A stretch of DNA of 64,000 nt from positions 3,742,126 to 3,806,125 of the forward strand of contig BSYO01000036.1 of NCBI GenBank assembly GCA_033239525.1. The letters run 5' to 3'. The stretch comes from Nepenthes gracilis (Eukaryota > Streptophyta > Magnoliopsida > Caryophyllales > Nepenthaceae). Under the pieces are notes generated by a model. That model saw nothing but the letters and a program-made list of their open reading frames with translations, had not been told where the DNA came from and made no database searches. Numbering within the stretch: the first letter of the stretch is position 1; every line of letters starts with the position of its first letter. A program made the position numbers and the translations under genes. Below are positions 56,963-64,000 of the stretch, in pieces.

Positions 56963-57959
56963 GGTTGTTTCAGCTTCTAGCAATGATGATTTCTTCTCCC
57001 GTGGCCGCATATCGGTGGACGGCCCGGTAATTGTCGGAGCCGGACCTTCTGGGCTCGCCGTGGCGTCTGGACTCAAGCAACGCGGTGTGTCATTCATAAT
57101 CCTCGAAAGAGCTGACTGCGTTGCCCCTTTATGGCAAAACGGAACCTATGATAGCCTGAAACTAAACCTCTCTAAGGAATTCTGTCAATTACCCAGTTAT
57201 CCTTTCCCGGAAAACTTCCCGGATTATCTTTCAAAGGATCAGTTCATAAGCTATATTGAATCCTATGCAAAGCACTTCGAGATACAACCGCAATTCAATG
57301 AGTCAGTGCTGTCGGCTATGTATGATGAAACTTCCGGTCTTTGGAGGACGAAGACGGTTTCGGCTTGCGGGGAATCGATTAAACGCGAGACAGAGTACAT
57401 TTCCCCGTGGATCGTGGTGGCCTCCGGAGCAAATGCAGAGAAGGTGGTGCCTGAATTCTCCGGGATTCATGAGTTCGGCGGCCATATTATCCATGCTAGC
57501 GATTACAAATCAGGGCATAAGTTTGGTGGGCAGAGGGTTCTGGTGGTTGGTTGTGGAAATTCGGGCATGGACATTTCTCTGGACCTCTGCGACCACAACG
57601 CAACACCATTCATGGTGGTTCGAAACCCGGTAAGCAGAGTTTCTATCATGGAACTATAATTTAGAACGATTCTCGCTAGTAGAAGGGGAAATTTTCTTAT
57701 AAAAATCTATGTTTTTACTTCATTTTCCTGTACGAATTATCTCACCAGAATTTTACTAATTTTTATTCCCTCCCCCCCGCCCCCCGGGGAACAGGAAGTT
57801 CTTAGGAAGTTGGAATCTGAAGTGGAAGAGTTTAAGCTTGTCCCGGGAATCAAGAGGTTTTCTCGAGGCACAGTAGAGCTTGTCAATGGCGAAATCGTTG
57901 AGATAGATTCTGTTGTTCTCGCCACAGGTTACCGTAGCAATGTTTCTTCATGGCTCAAG
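56691..57959 (+). pseudogene. YUCCA-like flavin monooxygenase, copy 2, damaged
   Basis: Exon 1 (56691 or 56781 to 57629) is open. It encodes the FAD-binding [73 protein letters not shown], the FMO-identifying [14 protein letters not shown] and the NADPH-binding [21 protein letters not shown] donor (57630) and an AG acceptor (57793-57794) bound intron 1. Exon 2 (57795-57959) encodes [20 protein letters not shown], the conserved ATGYRSN block, in frame with exon 1. Exon 2 is 165 bases against 372 in copy 1. Exactly 69 codons are missing, including the [11 protein letters not shown] and [13 protein letters not shown] region kept in YUCCA proteins. The GT donor at 57960 is intact, but intron 2 contains a retrotransposon and no final exon lies in the window. 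Auxin-synthesis activity is therefore doubtful. The likely original start is MEKTQQSF (56781), as in copy 1. Confidence 0.92.
57630..57794 (+). other. Intron 1 of YUCCA copy 2
   Basis: GTAAGC donor, then a pyrimidine tract (TCCCTCCCCCCCGCCCC) and ACAG. It matches 25515-25665 of copy 1. Reading through adds SRVSIMEL and a stop. Confidence 0.8.
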
Positions 57960-58099
57960 GTGAGAGACACGTTGAATTATTTGATAGTTGAGTAGGTTAG
58001 GATTCTCATAGATTCTCGAAGCTCTTTCTTCCAGCAAACTCTGTTTCTCTCAATCATTTTTTAGACATCTATGAATTTGGGACTCGAGAGATTATAATT

Positions 58100-58907
58100 T
58101 GATGCGTATAGAGGATTCAAATCGTTATACAAATTATAGAACCGTATGATCGTACTTGGTTGTTTTGAACTGAAGTGGGTTCGGTCTTCGTAACTCAAAA
58201 TATGGATCCTGCGCACTACAACAAAACAAATAAGGTGTTAGAGATATACAAGACTCGCTTCATAATATATCTTCTGACCCTCAAATCAGAAATATTTCTT
58301 CTCGGATGAGAAAAATATTAGGAAATGAGTGCGTGAATGTAAAGTAAATAAAAATCAGTATTTGTTTGAAGGGTAATATTTTATTTGGTATACTCATTTG
58401 GTAGAGTGACTTTGGATGATGCACTTGGTTGGCGGAGTATCTAACTTTGAAAATTGTGCACTCGGCTAGTGGAGTGGCTCACTTCTTTTCTCTTTTTTTC
58501 AATCCTTCATTGTTTTTGACTTTGTTCTCTTCATCTCCTTTCTCTGTTGAAGAGAGGCTGTATTTATAATAAAAGATGCCGTTTGATTAGTGGATCATTA
58601 AATCGATGTGTGGGTATGGTACCTCTTTGGTAATAAGGAGCGTTACATGTAACGGCCGTCTTCATTTAATGGCAGGGCTGCCTAATTTTCAGTCATTGAA
58701 TTGATGCAGCCACCGCTTGAAGCAGTTCATTTAGTGTTTTATTATGGTCATTCAATGCTTGATGGTTTGGGTTATATCCCTTAGTTTAGCCGTTACGCCA
58801 TTTGCCTTATGGACTAAGTGGCGTCTTCCATTGGGTCGTCTTTACTTCGGCCTCCCAGCCTTCTATGCGTTGGATTTGGGCCGGTCCGATTCTTGCTATA
58901 CTGATCA
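58100..58907 (-). repeat. 3' LTR of the Tat/Retand-like element
   Basis: 808 bases with TG..CA ends. A minus-strand TATAAATA (58561-58570) is followed by a leader with CTTCAACAGAG. Boundaries are inferred from the YUCCA intron comparison on the left and the purine tract on the right, since the partner LTR is outside. Confidence 0.65.
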
Positions 58908-60190
58908 CTATACCCCCATGTCAGGAGGTTTGAATTTCAACTCTTGGCATGTTATTGATGGGATGCCAGTTGCAAATTCTTCATGTGTATTCTTTTCTTA
59001 GATATTCTGTAGATTTTGGGTTTTGTTTGGTGGGATTTGATTCTCTACCATCAATACTGAAATACGTTATCATCTCAAATTGAATGCCCGTTGATTACTT
59101 TTCTCGACCATAAATGGCGGGGCTCTCTTTGCTTTACTTCACGAAATGTCATTTGCCTGCTAGGTGGTACGATTGTTCAAAGCTAGTATGAAACCTTCGT
59201 TACCACAAGCCGAAGTTGGTGAGAGCTCTCTTCTAGCTTTTGAAGTTGAGATCCAATGATACGCTTGAAGATTGCCTTAGTTTCTCTCTTTTATATGAAA
59301 AATTGCCTTAATTTTTCTCTTTTGTGTCTATCCCAATACCAGATCATTGTCATCGCAATAGGTCTTGTTGTGACAATACTTCAATAATCACGACTTGGTT
59401 GACTACGTTAGGTTTTGGCGGACGTTTTTTTTGCTCTCCCTCCATGTCTGAAATGGGCAATTCTTAGAGTACTGCTACTGTATCTTTCTGGGGAGAGAGC
59501 TTTTCTTCTTTTTGCGTCTGCCCCAAGGTTGGCCCATGTGCTATAACGGTGCCCTTTATCTCGTTGGTCCTCATGGAGGTAATCGAGATATACGTTGTCG
59601 GTTTGGATGGACATCTTTCTTTCTTTTGTTGGATTGCTCCATGTCTTCTTTATCTCCTTTCGAATTATACTTTTACTATTATAAACTTGTATGTTATGAA
59701 AGGAATTAATGAATGAAACTACTTGAATGTTGTTTATTTCCATTGCATAGCTCCAATATTCTTATGTTCTCTCAATAGTTGATTATTTTTCGTTGTTTAA
59801 TTTCTGACAATCTGACAACTCGGACCATTAATAACTTTGTCTTCTGACAACCCGACTTGTAATACTTTACTTCGAATACTTGGTTTTCACATTTGTAAAT
59901 CAGTGAAATTGATCTCAAGTGACGTTAGGGTTGCCTATCGCCTTGAAATCGATGTGTCAGGACATCATAACATGTGTTACACTGCACATACGCTAATCTG
60001 GGTATCAAAGTTGCCAACTATCTGCCTATAGCACTGCGAGGCTTTACATCGGGCCATCATTACTGTCATAGCAAAACAGATACATCGCAGCACTCGTAGC
60101 ACACTCCGATGCAGGCATGTATCTTAGCCATCATGGTGATGCCCCTTTTCAGTGCCCTTAGATGACGTTATTTCTGAGCCAAAGTTTTAG
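58908..60190. other. Non-coding spacer between the 3' LTR and the antisense ORF
   Basis: No conserved protein seen on either strand. Small plus-strand frames (58744-59001, 59512-59709) resemble nothing and are probably chance. Confidence 0.5.
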
Positions 60191-60191
60191 C

Positions 60192-60199
60192 TATTTAAA
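60192..60199 (+). promoter_or_regulatory. TATA-like site for the antisense ORF
   Basis: TATTTAAA lies 78 bases upstream of the ATG at 60278 and points opposite to the element's own direction. The intervening bases read like a leader (CTTCTTCACTTTTCATATCG). Confidence 0.5.
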
Positions 60200-60277
60200 C
60201 TCTTGTGTTCGTTCATTTTTGCACTTCTTCACTTTTCATATCGCTCAGCCCTAATTTACTATTTTCTTCCCGCTTCC

Positions 60278-62207
60278 ATGGCTTCCCGAGCAACTTCTTA
60301 TGGTGTCGTTACAATCCAATCCGTCCTCACTTGCAATGATATGGACGGTATTTATAAGAAGCATCATATTCTATCACTATTCCATATATAATGCCTTAAC
60401 CCAATGATAGAGCCTGTGCTTCTCATCTTGGCTTTATTACCATCTACAAGGTTCATCTGAAAGAAGGCTCTTGCATTCCTTTTGTGAATGAGTTGTATAA
60501 GATTCTGGAGGCTCTTTAGATTCTGGTGGTGCACCTCCACCCTAATGTTCTCAAATATTTGATTTCTTTATGTGCATTCTTTCATTATAAGAAGCTTATC
60601 CTGGATGCTCAGGTCGTTAAGATGATCTTTCAATCAACCAGGATGTTGACTGAATTTCTTTCATCCCACAAGAAGTACAAAATAAGTGGGGGTAACCCAA
60701 GTTTAATAAAGAATTAGAATGACCGATATTTTTACACTATGTTTCCTTCTAACTGGTCTCTTTCCAATCAATGGGGTAGAGTTAATTATGCCTACTCTGA
60801 AGATGTCCTGGAGAATGAGGATCATATGGCTCGACCCTTGACGGAGCTAATTAAGAAGAATGCTACCTCCCTCTGAAGGATGGGTACTTGGCTGACCCAA
60901 AAAGCACTTGATGATGTCAACTGGAAGGTCAGAAAAGGAGAGGATGCCACCATCATGTTGTTTCGTCAGCCTAAGAGAAACCCGAGAGAGCTTTTCATCT
61001 GAGACTCTCCTAAAAGGTGATTGATAGGGAAAATCCTCTCTCATCTTTTTTGGCCGATTATGACTGGGCCATTGACGAGTGCTGTGATGTGATGATTGCG
61101 TCGCATGCCAATGAGTCATCTTGGAGATTGAGTTCTGTTTATTCTTCTCTGGTTTGTCCAATTTTTAAAGAGGTGACCGGATTTGTTAAAGGTGGTGAAG
61201 CTTCAGCTACCATTGCTTCGAGAATAAATGACTCAATGGCTAGCAGATCAGATGAGCCGATGATGCTTTATTTGTGACCGAGTACAGCGTCCTAAATTTG
61301 GTCAACTTGTCTCCTGATAAGCTTGTCTACACATCTCCTACTATTTTTGTTAATGAGTATATTAATAACAATCAGGTGGCAGAAGAGTTTAATAATAATC
61401 GAGAAGTCATGGATCAAAGGAGATCCTTCGCTCTAATGTTTCGGCATCTGAGCATCCAAAGGATTTAGGCATTTTTTCAACTCCTCTAGGATTTGAGGTC
61501 TTTTTCCGTTGTCACGCATTGCCTCTTCTGTGGTGGATGCCTCCGTCTGATTTTGAACCCAAAGTTTCTCCCGGTCCTTCTTTTCAAGAGAGAGATTCCC
61601 ATGGAGGTATTGCTTATGGTACCCTCATTTTCTGATTGCACTTTTTATTGTCATCTCTTGTGATCGACCATTTTGCTTTACAGTCGTAGGAGGTGGTTTA
61701 TTTTATTGCAGACGGGCTGTACCAATGAGATGCTAAAATTTCCTGTCTATCTCAAATGTACACCAGTCCTGTTGTTCTTAGGAAGATGGAGATCTAGGTT
61801 GATGCTGTCGTTGCCGAAACCTAATAGAGTCAAGATCATGCCGCTTTCCTTGATCGAGAAATATCCAAGTGGTTGGAGAGATCCCAAAAGCTCTCAGATA
61901 AAAGATCTTTGGCCCTGGATTGAATCGCCTCACTCGAGGACAAGCTCCAGGAGGTTGAGTAGCAATTTGCCTATCTTCAAATCAAATGTGCTCGACTCAA
62001 AGGAAAGTTGAGGATATGTCTCCGTCCGAAAGAGGTTGGACCTATTCTGGGATGAAGATTCCAAGATGGATTCCACTGCTATGGGGGAGTTGTGTCTTTG
62101 GTCATCCCGACTTTCCTCATTGTCACCTTGACCCGAGAAATTTTGGAGCTCCTTACCGTTCAAATATTAAGGATTTCTTGGGGTCAGGTGGGGAGCCTAC
62201 GCCATGA
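60278..62207 (+). pseudogene. Antisense extra ORF of a Tat/Retand-like element, degenerate
   Basis: Starts MASRATSYGVVTIQSVLTCN. Through frameshifts it reads LHPNVLKYLISLCAFFHY, FLSSHKKYKISGGNPSLI, YFYTMFPSNWSLSNQW, FPHCHLDPRNFGAP and DFLGSGGEP at the end. The middle recalls the proteins of unknown function encoded by extra ORFs of Tat-lineage elements (a PNSW..L.., F.L...GK..F..G.P..NK.WK..FFF.....W-type pattern). It lies opposite to the minus-strand integrase and between it and the 3' LTR. Frame breaks near 60395, 60530, 60716 and 61015 show decay. Function unknown. Confidence 0.62.
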
Positions 62208-63430
62208 TCACTGGGGGCTTCCAACCTTAGAATAGTTGCTTTGTTCGAGTATAGGCAATTGATAGTATCATTGTAACATTTTCTTTGATGTTTTTGATCT
62301 CCATGTTGTAAATTCTAATTCATTAATAAATCAACTAGATCGTTTTAAGTATTGTCATTGATATATTTTCGTATATGTTGAATCTTTTACTAAACATGTG
62401 ATTTATTTGTCAGCTAAGTGTGGTAATTATTATCACTAGGCTTGGTAAGATGTACTTGTCTGATTGTACTCAGTCCTGTGAGAGGACATCGCAGCACTCT
62501 TTTTGTTGTATGGTATTTTTTCCTGTGAGAGGACATCACTGCACGCATGCTAGGAAAGCTTCTTTTTGGCCGACTAGGTTTGGTTACCATAGTTGCCTGG
62601 TTTTGATAGAGTCTAGTTCGTCGACTGTACTTAATTAATGATGCCCGTTCCTATTTGAGGACATCGTTGCACTTGTGCATCAATCGCACTCTTTCCTGTG
62701 GAAGGAAGTCGGAACATGCTTGTTGAAAAAGTCCCCTATTTATTTTAACCTCTTTTGGGGGGAAGTTGACTAATGGTGCATTTGACCTTGTTTAGGCCAC
62801 CTGGTTGACTTGACCGAGGTTTTATGTTCGACCACATTTGGGCCGCTCGAATGTCTTAACCGAGATTTTGACTATAATTTTAGCAAGCTGATTTACAAGT
62901 GAAAGTTTCACCCGACTTAGGGTTAGTTTAGGTTGTTTAAATTTTTATAAAGACACAGAAGCATTCACATGAGCAACATAATAAATGTATGGCAGTATTA
63001 TTAATTTCAATATGAATATATGATACAAGCACTCCACATGTCGGGTTCAGGACTTACCTTTATTCAATTGAAGTTCATTGGTAATTTTTTTTTTTTTGGG
63101 GTGGATAGTGTTCTATATCCTCAAGACCAGTTTTTCGTTCTGGGTGCATAGCTTATATGCACTATTTTAGAGAATTGTTGAGACTAGAAGTGGTTCCTCC
63201 TATTAGGGGACAGCTTAATCCTTTTGGCGATTTTACCTATTACCTCTATACTCTGCAGAATTAAATTCCCCACATTGAATCAGCAAGCTTTCACACTTTC
63301 TGTGATAGTAGAGAGCGATTCGTTACTAATAAGTCGTTGTCTATAGCCTTACTGTGTATTGGGCTTCTTCGAACAAGTTGAGTTGCTCTCTGAGTTACTG
63401 TGAGTTGCTGTTTGGGTTAAAACTTTGGAC
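62208..63430. other. Spacer between antisense ORF and integrase, with short repeats
   Basis: No conserved protein found. A unit CCTGTGAGAGGACATC(G/A)C occurs at about 62476 and 62522, with weaker copies near 62651 and 62694. A T run lies at 63088-63099. Confidence 0.5.
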
Positions 63431-64000
63431 TCGAAAGTTAGGCAAATTGATCTCCATTGGATGACCGCCTCAATCCCGTAACACAAGTTGAACGATGTTC
63501 TTGTGCTGATTCTCTAGGGTAGTTCAATAGGAGCACAGCACGAAAGATAGCTCATCCGCCCAAGAGTCCCCTGCGCCTTCTAACTTCGTTTTTAACCCGT
63601 GCAGTAGGGTTGGTTTGTTACTTCTACTTATTCGTTCGCCTGTTGATAGGTGACAGAAGTCTAAACCAACTGAATTTCCAAACTCGTGTAGTACTTAGTG
63701 AACATCTTATCAGTAAATTAGGTTTTATTGTCGGTCACTATGACCTCGAGAATCCCAAACCTACATATGATGCATTGCTGAACGAATTCTGTCACGTTCT
63801 ACTCAATTATTTGCACCAATTAAGAGGCTTCTGCCTATTTTATAAAATAGCTAATGTCGACTATTACGAACTTTCTCTGTCCCAATGTTATGGACAATGG
63901 GTCTAATATATTGAGCCCCCACTGAGCGAACGGTTAGGGCAACTGCAAGGTTTGTAGTTCTATATGTGGTCAATAAAAGATGTTGCCATGGATTTGATAA
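63430..64000 (-). pseudogene. Tat-type integrase, C-terminal part of core
   Basis: Minus strand reads FGILEVIVTDNKT, FTDKMFTKYYTSLEIQ, TSVTYQQANE.VEVTNQP and, after frame changes, ADELSFVLCSY.TTLENQHK and MEINLPNFRVQSFN. These match the FGIP..IVSDNG..F, HPQANGQVEVTNR, DELP.VLW.YRTT and EI.LPS.RV blocks of Tat/Athila integrase. Stops replace two conserved residues (after DNKT and QANE). The protein begins outside the window. Confidence 0.85.

Larger units (their letters stand above)
58100..64000 (-). mobile_element. Tat/Retand-like Ty3/gypsy element, continues past the window
   Basis: Homology between the two YUCCA introns stops at 58099, where TGATGCG begins. On the minus strand an LTR from TGATCAGTATAGC (58907) down to ACGCATCA (58100) follows a purine tract ATGGGGGTATAG. 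Further right are an antisense ORF (60278-62207) and, on the minus strand, integrase at 63430-64000. The order integrase, antisense ORF, 3' LTR is that known for Tat/Retand-type elements. The 5' half lies outside the window. The expected TSD is TAATT (58095-58099). Confidence 0.8.

Noticed and set aside
58744..59001. 85-residue ORF as a membrane protein
   Set aside because: It spans the inferred LTR boundary and purine tract of the Tat/Retand-like element and has no homology that I recognise.
62470..62710. CRISPR-like array
   Set aside because: Spacing and repeat sequence are irregular, with only two to four degenerate copies, in a plant retrotransposon.

Overview
This window looks like heterochromatic-type DNA from a flowering plant nuclear genome, probably a dicot. 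It is AT-rich and consists mostly of decayed, nested LTR retrotransposons. The only host genes recognised are two broken copies of a YUCCA-type flavin monooxygenase gene (auxin biosynthesis family). No tRNA, rRNA, CRISPR array or bacterial-style operon was seen. I did no database search: assignments rest on protein motifs, LTR pairs, target-site duplications (TSDs), primer-binding sites (PBS) and comparison of repeats inside the window.

Layout. 1-640: 3' remnant of an LTR. 2481-6214: a Copia deletion derivative on the minus strand with two ~1.09 kb LTRs, TSD GAATT and only gag plus protease. 6728-12040: plus-strand Ty3/gypsy 5' LTR, PBS and gag. Its LTR is split by a minus-strand solo LTR (7908-10512). 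12040-17295: truncated minus-strand Tat-type Ty3/gypsy element. Its protease region is split by a 2.8 kb GC-rich poly(A) retroelement without a visible reverse transcriptase (13012-15800, 17-bp TSD). 18491-26037: YUCCA copy 1, split by a plus-strand Copia (19072-25390, TSD GAGAT). About 26800-27896: partial LTR. 27922-40628: a minus-strand Copia, itself broken by a 5'-truncated plus-strand gypsy (29045-34432) and a 3 kb solo LTR (35344-38400). 40629-43448: LTR remnant plus a solo LTR that carries a TRIM element (42105-42542). 43449-45090: remnant of another gypsy lineage, minus strand. 45095-55398: large minus-strand Tekay-like chromovirus split by a solo LTR with a perfect GCGGG TSD (48733-50960). 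55399-56290: LTR/PBS scrap and AT-rich DNA. 56291-56508: a foldback MITE. 56663-57959: YUCCA copy 2, with a duplicated 5' segment and a 69-codon in-frame loss. 58100 to the window end: a minus-strand Tat/Retand-like element in intron 2 of copy 2, with an antisense extra ORF on the plus strand (60278-62207) driven from its own TATA-like site.

How the parts relate. The elements can be read in layers because many interrupted reading frames resume exactly on the other side of an insertion. Both YUCCA copies are disabled, by different routes. All autonomous-type elements have lost key catalytic residues (for example Copia RT YVDD to YVGN, gypsy RT FIDD to FIND or FING) or whole domains. The better preserved mobile units are the small non-autonomous ones: the Copia deletion derivative, the TRIM, the MITE and the poly(A) element.
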